From the NCBI RefSeq assembly GCF_016863315.1, contig NZ_BOOQ01000001.1:21345-85344 (forward strand): a DNA stretch of 64,000 nt, in the 5' to 3' direction. Below are positions 1 to 8,821 of the stretch, piece by piece (the first letter of the stretch is position 1; every line of letters begins with the position of its first letter). The DNA is from Planotetraspora silvatica. GTDB taxonomy: Bacteria > Actinomycetota > Actinomycetes > Streptosporangiales > Streptosporangiaceae. Made by a program: the position numbers and the translations under genes. The notes under the pieces were generated by a model. That model ran no database searches, was not told where the DNA came from, and was given only the letters and a program-made list of their open reading frames with translations.

Positions 1-858
1 GCGGGATCCCGTCTGCTGCCGGAACCCGCTGCGTCCGCCGGCGCGCAGCCGTCGCATCTCGCAGCGCATCGTCGGCATCACGTCCCCGCCGCTCGTCGGG
101 TCGGCGAAGCGCAACTCGGCATCCGCGCCGCCGGAGTCCGCGAGGCTCGCGGCGAGCGCACGATCGGTGTCCGCCCAGCGGTAGGCCAGAAGCGGCGAGT
201 GCGGCCGTGTGTGCCGGGACTTCCCCCGCGCCGGCAGCAGGCCGGGGCCGCCACCCCACACGCGTTCGGAGCCGGACATCTCTCCGGTGCGGAGTGTGGG
301 CTCCTCGGTCGGCCCTTCCTCGAAGAACACGGCGTCCAGGCCGGCCACCATCGGCAGGTCGAGCACGTCCATCCACATCATCGGCTCGCCGCCGGGATTG
401 TGGTGCTCGTGGAAGGTCATGCTCGGGGTCAAGATGAGGTCGCCGGTCGACATCCGCAGGGGGTCGCCGTCGACGAGAGTCCACACACCCTCGCCCTCCA
501 GCACGAACCGCAGGGCCGCCGGGGTGTGCCGGTGCGCCGGAGCGGACTCGCCCGCGCCGAGATACTGCACCGCCGCCCACATCGACGAGGTGGCATAGGG
601 AGCGCCCCCGAGGCCGGGGTTGGCGCAGGCGAGCACCCGCCGGTCGCCGCCCCGGTCGATGCCGACCAGTTGTCCGCTTCGTTCGGCCATCCGGCGCAAC
701 ATGTCGGCGCGCCACCGGTACGGCCGCGTCCGGACGACCGGCTCCGGCGTCAGCAGGCCGGTCAGCTTCCACAGTGGCTGCAGGTCGTTGTCGGCGAGAT
801 CACCGTAGAGCGCGCCGAGGTCGGGGTCTGGATCGGTGAAGCGAGGCGTTGCGGTCAT
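1..858 (-). CDS. Gentisate 1,2-dioxygenase (cupin), C-terminus cut by window edge
   Basis: Reads leftward from an ATG at 858 and stays open to base 1, so 286 codons are visible and the end is missing. The protein is a bicupin-type ring-cleavage dioxygenase that opens gentisate to maleylpyruvate with Fe(II). The first cupin shows the metal ligands: HRHTPAALRF (H109, H111) and a second His cluster FHEHHNPGGE (H150-H153). The N-terminal stretch LWKLTGLLTPEP is also typical of gentisate dioxygenases. It lies divergent from the tandem MarR gene, the usual arrangement for aromatic catabolism under a MarR repressor. Salicylate or 1-hydroxy-2-naphthoate dioxygenase are alternatives in the same family. 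Confidence 0.85.
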   Translation of the reverse strand, partial: MTATPRFTDPDPDLGALYGDLADNDLQPLWKLTGLLTPEPVVRTRPYRWRADMLRRMAERSGQLVGIDRGGDRRVLACANPGLGGAPYATSSMWAAVQYLGAGESAPAHRHTPAALRFVLEGEGVWTLVDGDPLRMSTGDLILTPSMTFHEHHNPGGEPMMWMDVLDLPMVAGLDAVFFEEGPTEEPTLRTGEMSGSERVWGGGPGLLPARGKSRHTRPHSPLLAYRWADTDRALAASLADSGGADAELRFADPTSGGDVMPTMRCEMRRLRAGGRSGFRQQTGSR

Positions 859-910
859 TCGATGGTCTTCCGTCCGTTCAAGCACAGCGACCAACCGGGC
901 CTTTCGCCCA

Positions 911-932
911 ACTAGTCCGCATACGGAGTACT
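911..932. promoter_or_regulatory. Imperfect 22-bp palindrome, candidate MarR operator
   Basis: In the 230-bp divergent gap between the dioxygenase and the tandem MarR gene, bases 911-932 form an imperfect palindrome (16 of 22 positions symmetric, core TAGTCCGCATACGGAGTA at 913-930). Its size and place fit a MarR-family operator controlling the dioxygenase and perhaps the regulator itself. No convincing -35/-10 pair could be fixed on either strand. Confidence 0.4.
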
Positions 933-1088
933 TTTGATGGAGCGTAGGCCCCGCCCGGATCGACAGTCAAGGCCAGGAGGCGTGCATTGCGGCTGTTATC
1001 GGTTACGGTGCACTTGTACGGGTGCGTCCCATCGCCGTCCATGTTCTGGCACGTTCAAATCCGTCGGGCACGCAGAAGGGGAAAGTCC

Positions 1089-2027
1089 GTGTCCATACAG
1101 ATGTCCGGCCACACCGGCGACAGCGAACTGTCACCCGTGACCGTGCCGGTGCTGGAGCTCGCCACGACCCTGGGTCACCTCATCAGGCGTGCGCAGCAGG
1201 TGCACACCGCGTTGTGGTCGGCCGAGCTCAAGGGTGATCTGACCGGCCCGCAGTACGCACTGCTCAGCGCGCTGTCCAATGCGACCGGACTGGACCAGCG
1301 GTCGGCCGGGCAATTGGCCTCGCTGGACAAGTCGACGACCGCGGACGTCGTCGCCCGGCTGGAGCGGAACGGCTGGATCAGACGGGATCGCGACCCGCTC
1401 GACGGCCGTCGCTATACCCTTACGCTCACCCGGGTGGCGAACGCGGCCCTCCGTGAGATCACTCCGAGGGTGCGCCGGGTGCAGGCTCGGCTGATCGAGC
1501 CCCTCGACTCCGCGGATCAGGGCGCCCTCGTCGACCTGCTCGGTCGGGTCGCCTATAAGGGCCCGCCGCCGATCGAGGAGGCCCCTGACGCGCCGGTCAG
1601 CGTACTGCTCCTCAGCACCACGCCCGGCCACCTGCTTCGCCGTGCCGAGCAAGTGCACGGCGTGCTGTGGGCGACGCATGTAGGCGCTACCGTGACGCCC
1701 TCGCAGTACGCCCTGCTGTGCGTGCTGGCCCAGCGCCCGGGAACCGACCAGACGGCGGCAGGGGACCTGGTCTCTCTGGACAAGTCCAGCGCCGCCGACA
1801 TCGTCGCCCGCCTGGTCCGGCGAGGTCTGATCGTCTTGACCCCGGACCACTCGGACCGCCGCCGCAAGCGTCTCTCCCTTTCCCCGGACGCCGTCCGGAT
1901 CATGCCGGAGGTCACTCCCGCCGTACAAACTGTCCAACAGGATCTGGCCAGCCCTCTTTCGAACGACGAGCAGGAGCGGTTGATCGCCCTCCTCCATCAG
2001 ATCGCCTACCACTCCCCTTCGCTCTGA
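1089..2027 (+). CDS. Tandem-domain MarR transcriptional regulator (two MarR domains in one chain)
   Basis: 312 residues, about twice the length of a normal MarR protein. The GTG at 1089 is chosen because AAGGGG (1076-1081) sits 7 nt upstream; an ATG at 1101 is further away. Two complete winged-helix domains are visible: one near residues 25-155 (TGPQYALLSALS, LDKSTTADVVARLERNG, wing RDPLDGRRYTLTLT) and one near 175-308 (TPSQYALLCVLA, LDKSSAADIVARLVRRG, wing HSDRRRKRLSLS). The parallel motifs show an internal duplication. MarR proteins bind DNA as dimers, so the fusion may act as a single-chain pseudo-dimer. Its neighbour suggests control of gentisate or a related aromatic pathway; the ligand is not known. 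Confidence 0.85.
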   Translation: MSIQMSGHTGDSELSPVTVPVLELATTLGHLIRRAQQVHTALWSAELKGDLTGPQYALLSALSNATGLDQRSAGQLASLDKSTTADVVARLERNGWIRRDRDPLDGRRYTLTLTRVANAALREITPRVRRVQARLIEPLDSADQGALVDLLGRVAYKGPPPIEEAPDAPVSVLLLSTTPGHLLRRAEQVHGVLWATHVGATVTPSQYALLCVLAQRPGTDQTAAGDLVSLDKSSAADIVARLVRRGLIVLTPDHSDRRRKRLSLSPDAVRIMPEVTPAVQTVQQDLASPLSNDEQERLIALLHQIAYHSPSL

Positions 2028-2095
2028 TTCGGCTCTGTGAGTGCCTCGATACCGCCACCAGAGCCGGAGCGTGATCTCAAAGCTGGAGATACGGC

Positions 2096-3505
2096 CTACA
2101 CCGACGCGCCCAGAGCCTTCAGCCGGTCTGCGGCAAGGGCCCTGGGGTAGACGGAAAGCCGGCGACCCACCCACGCCGGAGCGCTTCTTCCGTCGAGATC
2201 AGCGATCAGGCCGTTCACGTCGACCGTGCACGTGATGCCGTACGGCCATTCCTCCAAGAGCACACCGAGGATGAGGTCTTCCGCACCGCCTTGAATGATG
2301 CGGTGCAGTCGCTCGGCCGCCGCGCCGGGAGAGAGGAAGGCGAATAGCCAGGGCATGTCAGCGGGTGCTCCGGAGTCTGACCGCTGTCCTGTTCGGCGAA
2401 CGATCTCCACTTCGAGTTCGGTGATTACGTCCAGAAGGCTGTTCAGCACGGTCAGGCCCGGAACGTGCCGGAGCTCTTCGCTCGCGTAGTCCCCGAACAG
2501 GCGAGCCATGTCGTCATGCGAAATGAGCACTCGGGCCGAGATATGACCGCTGGTCAGCAGCTCCACGATCATGGCGCGGGCCACACTGTCAGAGCCGGGC
2601 CCCGTAAGCCCCATCCCGCGGAGCGCCGACAGGGCGACCGCGTAGCCGATCGACGTCGCCGATTCCTCCTCGGCAGGAGGCAGCATCTCCGTCGGGGAGC
2701 TGGAGCGAAGGAGGCGGTCACCATCGCGGGCGAGGCGGTTCCTTCTCCACCGCATTCGCAGCTGGCGCCGGAACGAGAAGGCGATGCCCAGGAGTAGCAC
2801 TGCAATCACGGCGGCCGAGATGACCATGGGAGAAGGGCTGGCGGGCGCCGTTTCGTGGCTTAGCACCTGTCCGGCGCCCGGGTTCACCGCGGTAGGCGCG
2901 GAACGCGGCTCTACGCCCGAAGTCCTGAGCGCTGGATGGTGTTTTCCCGTTGCGCGCCGGATCCTGTCACCTCGAGCTCCGGCAACGTCGCGGCCATGGC
3001 CATACGTTTCCGGGTGATGCATCTTTCCGGATCGGAGTGTGGGAGTGGGTGTCGCAACATCGGGGCGGTCGGTGGAAAGTTCGGGACGGCGATCCGTACC
3101 CGCCACATCGGGATGGTGGGTGGTGTGCCGGTGTCGCCTGGCAGGTTTCTTCGCTTGCGCCTGGCCGCTGTTCTCCTTAACAGGTTGCGAAGGAGTTCCA
3201 GGCGACTGGATCGGGTTCGCTTGCTGAGGGACCACCTGCACCGTGGATCCCTTCGCCGACTTACTCAAGGCCCGGCCGAGATCTGGCTGCTGGCCGGTGG
3301 CGATCCAGTTCGCGACTTCCTGCTGGAAGTTCACGCACAGCTTTTCCTCGTCGATGTACCGGTTGGCCGTCTCCCCCAGATGCGGACATCCCGCAGCGGC
3401 GAGCGCCGGCGTGGCGCTCACAGCAGGCACGCTCATCGCGGCGAGCAGCCCGATGGCTGCCCAGCGACACGCAGCGGACAAAGCCATGATCGGCACGACG
3501 GTCAC
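2096..3505 (-). CDS. Single-pass membrane protein of unknown function with signal peptide
   Basis: 469 residues from a GTG at 3505; an in-frame ATG at 3487 lacks a ribosome site. There is a signal-like N-terminus (AAIGLLAAMSVPAVSATPALAAA), then an extracellular part with two cysteines (AAGCPHLGE, EEKLCVNFQQE), a long His/Pro/Thr/Arg-rich linker and a membrane segment (MVISAAVIAVLLLGIAFSF, about residue 230). A basic patch and a cytosolic domain of about 200 residues follow. The motif GMGLTGPGSDSVARAM recalls C-terminal modules of large actinobacterial LysM-type membrane proteins, but I do not recognise the family firmly. It lies 108 bp downstream of the relaxase on the same strand and may belong to the same mobile module. 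Confidence 0.6.
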   Translation of the reverse strand: MTVVPIMALSAACRWAAIGLLAAMSVPAVSATPALAAAGCPHLGETANRYIDEEKLCVNFQQEVANWIATGQQPDLGRALSKSAKGSTVQVVPQQANPIQSPGTPSQPVKENSGQAQAKKPARRHRHTTHHPDVAGTDRRPELSTDRPDVATPTPTLRSGKMHHPETYGHGRDVAGARGDRIRRATGKHHPALRTSGVEPRSAPTAVNPGAGQVLSHETAPASPSPMVISAAVIAVLLLGIAFSFRRQLRMRWRRNRLARDGDRLLRSSSPTEMLPPAEEESATSIGYAVALSALRGMGLTGPGSDSVARAMIVELLTSGHISARVLISHDDMARLFGDYASEELRHVPGLTVLNSLLDVITELEVEIVRRTGQRSDSGAPADMPWLFAFLSPGAAAERLHRIIQGGAEDLILGVLLEEWPYGITCTVDVNGLIADLDGRSAPAWVGRRLSVYPRALAADRLKALGASV

Positions 3506-3613
3506 CCCCGAACGTTGACCACGCCCGAGGCATGATCAACTAACCCGCCTGCCGATTTGCCCCGCCAGCCAAGACTGCACTCCCCCAGCTGAGCAAAGGA
3601 CTGTTCGCCTTCT

Positions 3614-5071
3614 CTAAAGTCGAGGGCGCCGCCCAGCCGACGGCTCTGGTCGAGCTGCGGAACGGCCGGACTTGCCCGGAACCGGTGCGGAATCCAGCGG
3701 AACGCCGGTACGCGGGAAGTCGGCCGCAGCCAGCAGTGAAACGGCCGCGACACCGGAAGCAGCGGTTCGGCTCAGGCACTGGACCGCTGACCGAGCCGCC
3801 ACCGCCTGAGCGAGCCGACCCTGAACGGCCCGCAACTGTGCCACCGCATTCATCAAAGCCACGATGTTGGCGACCATGGCGCCGGCAGCGATCGTCGAAC
3901 CCGACCGTGTCGTCCCCGCGGAAGCCAGCTTTCGTGCTGCCCTCCTCAGGGCGATCCCAGCCGGCGTCGTACCTCCGATCCGCGCATACGGCTCCCGCGC
4001 CGCCCGGTCGAAGGCATCCGCCGCGCTCCGGAGTCGTCGGTCCTTCAGCACGCTCGATGCGACATGCAGCAGGTCGGAGGTGGCGCCGGCGATGTCTGCT
4101 GCGGCATTCGGATCAGTGGCCACCACTCGCCGGATGTGAGCGGCGGCCGCTGCCGCGGCTTCAGCAGCGTGATCCCACACCTGCCGCCGGTCAGCCGAGT
4201 CGATCGCGCCCGCAGGTGCGCCGCTTCCGCCGTTCCAGCGCGTGCGGAGTTTCGGAAGAGTGAGATCGCAAGCCAGCTTCCCACCGCCGAACCAGACCGG
4301 TTCTCCCGTGCGGTTGAGCTGGATCGGCAGGGCCACCGCGTAGCCGGTGACCTCACCGGGGGTCCGCTGGCTGAACCGCTTGCGGACCAGCACTCCGGAA
4401 GCCTCCAGCCGGCGGAAGAACTCCTCCTCCGAAGCAGCCCCCGCCGCGGCCGTGGTGACATGCCGCCGAAGCGCGATTCTCGGCACCTCAGCCCAGCGCC
4501 GCCGCCGCGCCTGCTCAGTCTCACTTCGCGTCGGCCGCCGGGCAGCCGTGCGATCGCCAGGAGCCGTCACTTTCAGCCCGTAATGGCGCTCGACCGCCTG
4601 GCAGGCCTCCCGCACCCGGTAGAAGTCATTCCAGGTCTTCGGCTTGGTCCCATCCTGACGCGCGAGCGTGGCCACGATATGAATGTGGTCATCGGCATGC
4701 CGTACCGCGACCCAGCGCACCGCATCATCATCCCCGCTGGCGGCAAGACCGGTCCGGTTCATGATCTCGTAGGCGACCTGAGCCCACTCATCGTCGTCCA
4801 AGATTCGATCATCGCGAGCGGCTCGGGCGACGCAATGCCACACCGGCTCGTCGTAACCATCGCCGCCGAGGGCGGCGAGAGGCTGATTCAGCAATCCGAT
4901 CAGATTCCGGAAATCCCGCCCACCATCCGCACGGAGAGCCGGCTCCAACTCGACCGGATGCCGCCACCCCGCCACAATGTGCGGGTTCACATGCTCATTA
5001 GCCCGGCCCGGGCCGTACAGGTAATAGAGCAGCCCCTCGACGCGCGTCCCGCGAAGCACTTTTCCGATCAT
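3614..5071 (-). CDS. Relaxase / mobilization nuclease (MobA/VirD2-like)
   Basis: 485 residues. It should nick and covalently bind oriT DNA to start conjugative transfer. The N-terminus has the actinobacterial relaxase signature LLYYLYGPGRANEHVNPH with candidate catalytic tyrosines Y16/Y17. The HUH metal site is visible as RHADDHIHIV (residues 124-133). After about residue 180 the protein is Arg/Ala-rich and poorly conserved. Its ATG overlaps the stop of the upstream MobC-like gene by 4 bp, so the two are translationally coupled. No coupling protein or type IV secretion genes are in the window, so this looks like a mobilizable remnant or element rather than a self-transmissible one. Confidence 0.88.
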   Translation of the reverse strand: MIGKVLRGTRVEGLLYYLYGPGRANEHVNPHIVAGWRHPVELEPALRADGGRDFRNLIGLLNQPLAALGGDGYDEPVWHCVARAARDDRILDDDEWAQVAYEIMNRTGLAASGDDDAVRWVAVRHADDHIHIVATLARQDGTKPKTWNDFYRVREACQAVERHYGLKVTAPGDRTAARRPTRSETEQARRRRWAEVPRIALRRHVTTAAAGAASEEEFFRRLEASGVLVRKRFSQRTPGEVTGYAVALPIQLNRTGEPVWFGGGKLACDLTLPKLRTRWNGGSGAPAGAIDSADRRQVWDHAAEAAAAAAAHIRRVVATDPNAAADIAGATSDLLHVASSVLKDRRLRSAADAFDRAAREPYARIGGTTPAGIALRRAARKLASAGTTRSGSTIAAGAMVANIVALMNAVAQLRAVQGRLAQAVAARSAVQCLSRTAASGVAAVSLLAAADFPRTGVPLDSAPVPGKSGRSAARPEPSAGRRPRL

Positions 5072-5487
5072 CGGATGCGCTTCCGAACGGCTTCCGCGAT
5101 TCCGTCCAGGCGCTGCACCGCCCGCACGCAGGCGGCCGCGTACGGAAGGAGGTTTCCTGGGTCAGCCCCTGTAGCGTTCAGCGCCGCGACTGCCTGGTTG
5201 AGGTTCACGCCGATGCGCCGTACTTGGCCCGACGCCTGCATCAGCTCGATCAGTGCTTCCCGCAATGGGTCCGGCATCGGCGGGTTCGCCATCCGCGCCG
5301 CCGCCAAAGACGCCTCGGCCGCATACGCCCCCTGCGCCAACCCAAGTCGCTCCGCCGCCGCCCGGAAGTCGGCGTACTCCTGCTCGGTCAGCACGAACTT
5401 CACCACGTACGGCCTCGGCACGGCCTGCCGCTCCCGCCGCCGCTGCCGTACCTTCCTGGACCCTGCTTCCACTCCCCCATCGGACAT
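5068..5487 (-). CDS. MobC-like relaxosome accessory protein
   Basis: 139 residues. The basic N-terminus is followed by a ribbon-helix-helix-like segment (YVVKFVLTEQEYADFRAAAE) and then by the family's C-terminal helix pattern, IGVNLNQAVAALNATG. Such proteins bind oriT and help the relaxase nick. The gene is first in a two-gene operon with the relaxase (4-bp overlap) and is preceded directly by a large inverted repeat that could be its binding site and oriT. The product is assigned from sequence pattern and gene order; it is small and no catalytic residues are expected. Confidence 0.8.
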   Translation of the reverse strand: MSDGGVEAGSRKVRQRRRERQAVPRPYVVKFVLTEQEYADFRAAAERLGLAQGAYAAEASLAAARMANPPMPDPLREALIELMQASGQVRRIGVNLNQAVAALNATGADPGNLLPYAAACVRAVQRLDGIAEAVRKRIR

Positions 5488-5524
5488 GCCTCGACCGCTC
5501 CCCCGACGACCGCGCCCGGTCCCT

Positions 5525-5578
5525 GTTGATCAGAACCCACCCCCGCGCCATCTGCGGAAGTGGGTGGTTCTGATCAAC
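5525..5578. other. Candidate oriT: long inverted repeat upstream of mobC
   Basis: The 366-bp gap between mobC and the next gene holds a near-perfect inverted repeat. Arms GTTGATCAGAACC (5525-5537) and GGTTCTGATCAAC (5566-5578) are exact over 13 bp and extend a further 4 bp past a one-base bulge. A hairpin of this size directly before a mobC-relaxase pair is where an oriT is expected, with the nick site probably just outside the arm near 5580-5595. No nic consensus was identified. The rest of the gap shows no gene. Confidence 0.5.
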
Positions 5579-5853
5579 TATGTCCCCCTCTGGATCCCGC
5601 CGGATTCAGAGGTAATGGGACATTACGAATATCTTGCTCCGCTCCGCTGCCTGCAGCTTGACTCTGGTCCGCGATGTCGCCGAAAGATGTCACATCGAGC
5701 TGGAAACCGCCGACCGGGAACGTGGCCGACCGGATTTGAGCGTGATGCGTCCCACAGGAGTAGACGACGTCGGCCTTTGAGCAAATGATCTGAGTCGAGA
5801 CACTCACTGGATTGGCCGACGCCTGCCGATCCGTCCACGAGGAGACGATCTCG

Positions 5854-7794
5854 ATGCCGGCTGCCCTCCGATCGTCTGCGCCCCGGACATGGAGCGTGCT
5901 GGAACGGCGTTTATGGAAGGCCTTCCAAAGCGGCGATTGGTTCGACGTGCCTGCCAAGCCGGGCGAAGAGACGGTGGGCCCCCGTATCCGGAGCTCGGTC
6001 ATCCGGCACCTACTGCTCACACCGCCGACTCCCGCCGACGGACACATGCTTCAGATGCGGGTGCGAGGTGCCCGGATCAACAACGGCCTGGACCTGGCCG
6101 GGGGCGATGTCGGTATCCCGATCTTCTTCGAGGACTGCGTCTTCGATACGGCACCCTGCTTCGACAAGGCCAGGATGACGAGTATCAGTTTCGACAACTG
6201 CACTCTGCCGGGGCTCTCAGCTAATGGAGTCGCGGTGGAAGGCGACGTCGAACTGCGGGCCTGTCAGATCAACGGACAGGTGGATCTGGTGAGTGCCAGG
6301 ATCGGCGCCGACCTCGTCCTGGCCCATACGCGGATCATGCCTCACGACCGCATCGGGATCGACGCGGACGGCGTCACCGTCGGCGGGAACGTCTCCGCCA
6401 GAGGGATGCGATGTGAAGGCAGCTGGTATTTGAACTCTGCCGCGGTGGGAGGCGTCTTCCTGGATGAGGCGCAGATCGTGGGTGAGAACGCCATCGTCCA
6501 GGCAGCCCAGATGATCATCGGCAACGGTGGCTTCTATGCCCGCGACGGGTTCCGGGCCGAGGGCATGGTGAACCTCTTCGGTTCGACGGTCGCGGGACCG
6601 ATCGCGTTCAGAAACGCGACCCTGTCCCGGCCGGGGAAACGTGCCTTCGTCGGCATGGCGCTTCGCCTGAACGGTGACCTCTACGCCGGCGAAGGGCTGG
6701 TCGTGGAAGGAAGCATCGACATGCGCGGTGCGGAGATCTCTGGTGTGTTCGACCTGGCTGGAGCGACTCTGACGTGCCCGGCACCCGAAGGATCGGTACG
6801 GCTGAGCCGAGCCGCCGTTCATGGGGGTGTCACCGCCGGGCAGGCGCATCTCGCGGGCCTCCTCGACCTGTCCATGTCCCAAGTGACCGGCGGAGTCGTC
6901 CTGACGGAAACCGTGGTCAGTGGGGCGGAGGAAAGCCCCGGATCCGTCGCTCTCGCAGGAGCCTCCATCTCCGGCGACCTGGACATGCGCAAGGCCAATC
7001 TCTCCGGGCTGCTGGATGTCAGCTCTGCCGTACTGCAGGGCAATGTGGACCTCGCCGACGCCACGCTTGGAGAGCAGGACGGCGTCTCCCTTCGCGCCGG
7101 AGGACTCGTCGCTCGCAGGTTCACCTTCTCGCCCGTACGGCCTCCAGGAAGGATCGAACTCGGTCACGCGGCGGTGGAGATCTTCGACGACGACCGCGCC
7201 TCCTGGCCCACGGAGACCGGGCGGGTCGAGCTGGACCAGTTCAGCTACCGATCATTGGCCGGCAACATGGCCGTGGAGGAGCGCATCACGTGGCTCGCCA
7301 GAGGAACGCCGAACACCGAGCCCGGGCCATACAACCAGCTCGCCGACTGCTACCGCGCCACAGGGCGGGAGCGGGACGCCAGTCGGGTACTGCGGGAGAA
7401 GCTGCGGCGCGTGGCCCGAGCCCGAGGCCGACTCTGGCGGCTCTGGGGTTTCATCCAGGACCTCACTCTGGGGTACGGATATCAGCCGTGGCGGGCGATC
7501 ATCGGCGTCATCGGCCTGCTCGCCCTGGGAACCATCTACTTCTCCACCGTGGCGTGCGGCACCGGTGCAGCCCGGACGGACGGCCTCTGCCCGATCAAAG
7601 CGGACGAACACCCCGACTGGGACCCGTTCATCTACTCTCTAGATCTACTGATCCCGCTGGTCAGCCTCGGACACGACGCGACATGGAACCCCACGGGCCT
7701 GGCAAAGATGATCACCATGGTGTTGATCGTGTCGGGATGGGTCCTGGTCACCACGGTCGCCGCCGCTGCCGCACGCGCGTTCAATCGCTCCTGA
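5854..7794 (+). CDS. Beta-helix-like repeat protein with C-terminal membrane segments
   Basis: 646 residues. The ATG at 5854 is used because GAGGAG (5839-5844) is 9 nt upstream. Residues 50-480 are made of degenerate repeats of about 20 residues with the pattern (V/I)xGxLDLxxAxI, for example GLVVEGSIDMRGAEISGVFD and ASISGDLDMRKANLSGLLDV. This suggests a right-handed beta-helix like pentapeptide-repeat or bactofilin proteins. Near the C-terminus come a hydrophobic segment (AIIGVIGLLALGTIYFSTVA), a short loop with two cysteines and a last membrane segment (MITMVLIVSGWVLVTTVAAA). Similar actinobacterial proteins have been labelled membrane-associated oxidoreductases, but no cofactor motif is visible here. 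Function unknown. Confidence 0.7.
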   Translation: MPAALRSSAPRTWSVLERRLWKAFQSGDWFDVPAKPGEETVGPRIRSSVIRHLLLTPPTPADGHMLQMRVRGARINNGLDLAGGDVGIPIFFEDCVFDTAPCFDKARMTSISFDNCTLPGLSANGVAVEGDVELRACQINGQVDLVSARIGADLVLAHTRIMPHDRIGIDADGVTVGGNVSARGMRCEGSWYLNSAAVGGVFLDEAQIVGENAIVQAAQMIIGNGGFYARDGFRAEGMVNLFGSTVAGPIAFRNATLSRPGKRAFVGMALRLNGDLYAGEGLVVEGSIDMRGAEISGVFDLAGATLTCPAPEGSVRLSRAAVHGGVTAGQAHLAGLLDLSMSQVTGGVVLTETVVSGAEESPGSVALAGASISGDLDMRKANLSGLLDVSSAVLQGNVDLADATLGEQDGVSLRAGGLVARRFTFSPVRPPGRIELGHAAVEIFDDDRASWPTETGRVELDQFSYRSLAGNMAVEERITWLARGTPNTEPGPYNQLADCYRATGRERDASRVLREKLRRVARARGRLWRLWGFIQDLTLGYGYQPWRAIIGVIGLLALGTIYFSTVACGTGAARTDGLCPIKADEHPDWDPFIYSLDLLIPLVSLGHDATWNPTGLAKMITMVLIVSGWVLVTTVAAAAARAFNRS

Positions 7795-7838
7795 AACGCT
7801 CTGTTCTACTCGCACGTGATCCCCTTCGAGCAGGCAGT

Positions 7839-7870
7839 CCCTTTTTCGATCGCGCGCGATTCGAAAAGGG
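7839..7870. terminator. Hairpin terminator after the beta-helix gene
   Basis: CCCTTTTTCGA and TTCGAAAAGGG face each other across a short GC loop (7839-7870), 45 bp after the stop. The pairing is slightly imperfect, but the T- and A-rich arms would serve as a terminator in either direction. The rest of the 313-bp gap before the next gene holds no gene I can support. Confidence 0.55.
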
Positions 7871-8107
7871 TTACAGCGACCCGCTTCAATCCGAGTCACA
7901 AGGACCCACGGGGCCAACTACGTCAGGGAAGCAATCTCAATTTTCGGCCGCTCGTCCAAGTCGGAGCCTCCTTGTCCAGCACCAAGATCACCTACTGGCT
8001 AAGGACCATTCAAAGGACCTTCAAGATTGCGGGGTCAAAGCTCCGACGGCCCATTCTTTGCCTCAGAGTCACTCCGGTGTGCAGAACCGGCAGAGCGGAG
8101 TGCTGAA

Positions 8108-8821
8108 ATGAGTCGCAGAGTGACCTCGTTTGTCGGGCTATTCGCCCTCATGGCGGCCGGGTGCGGAGCGAGCACCGAGAGGGCTCCCCACATCGACACT
8201 CCCTCAGCCGCCAAGCCCAGCCCAATCGCTTACTCGGCACAGTCTGAAACCCGCGAGGATGTCACTGCGCTCTTCCTTGATCCAGCGGAAGCCGGACTAT
8301 CCGGCGGCGAGACTCAAACCGTCCCTGAGGGCACCCTCTCGAGGCTCAACATCTGCGTACCACTCAACCCGCTGAACACCCCCGGAGTACCCGTCGACAA
8401 GCAGTACGCGACGGCCAAGGAAGCGTTCACCGTCCCCTACAAGGGGCGCCTCACGCAACAGGGTTGGGTGCTGCCCAGCGAGGCCGCCGCCTCCACCCTC
8501 ATGAAGCAGGTCAACCGGAAACTCCCCCAATGCCGCTACAGCGGATCCACGAACGACCCAGTCGACCCGACAAGGCGGATCAGCGGCGTCTCCCGCCCCC
8601 AGACCTATGAGCCTGACGCTTTCGGCTGGCACGGCCAGCAGATCGAGCAACTCATGAACGTCAACGGCGAACGCACATCCGTCAGCACCGTGCTCATCCT
8701 TCAGCGCGGACCGGTCATTCTCGCCCTCGACTACACCAATTACGAACCCAAGGAGCCGGAGCAGACCCTACGCGCCTACAACCTCGGCGTCCTCCGCAGA
8801 GTTCTCGCCCACCCGGCTTGA
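8108..8821 (+). CDS. Secreted lipoprotein of unknown function
   Basis: 237 residues from the ATG at 8108, with GGAG at 8097-8100 giving 7-nt spacing. The N-terminus is a lipoprotein signal peptide ending in the lipobox LMAAGC (C19), so the protein should be anchored outside the membrane. The mature part has a low-complexity Ser/Pro start, then a folded region with no domain I recognise. The end of the gene overlaps the convergent LacI gene by 54 bp, a long overlap that may mean one of the two 3' ends is a late extension. Confidence 0.72.
   Translation: MSRRVTSFVGLFALMAAGCGASTERAPHIDTPSAAKPSPIAYSAQSETREDVTALFLDPAEAGLSGGETQTVPEGTLSRLNICVPLNPLNTPGVPVDKQYATAKEAFTVPYKGRLTQQGWVLPSEAAASTLMKQVNRKLPQCRYSGSTNDPVDPTRRISGVSRPQTYEPDAFGWHGQQIEQLMNVNGERTSVSTVLILQRGPVILALDYTNYEPKEPEQTLRAYNLGVLRRVLAHPA

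Noticed and set aside
199..915. Plus-strand frames at the left edge
   Set aside because: The minus strand holds a continuous gentisate dioxygenase with cupin metal ligands.
4064..5788. A 574-codon plus-strand frame across relaxase and mobC
   Set aside because: Antisense to two overlapping genes with relaxase motifs; no domain seen.
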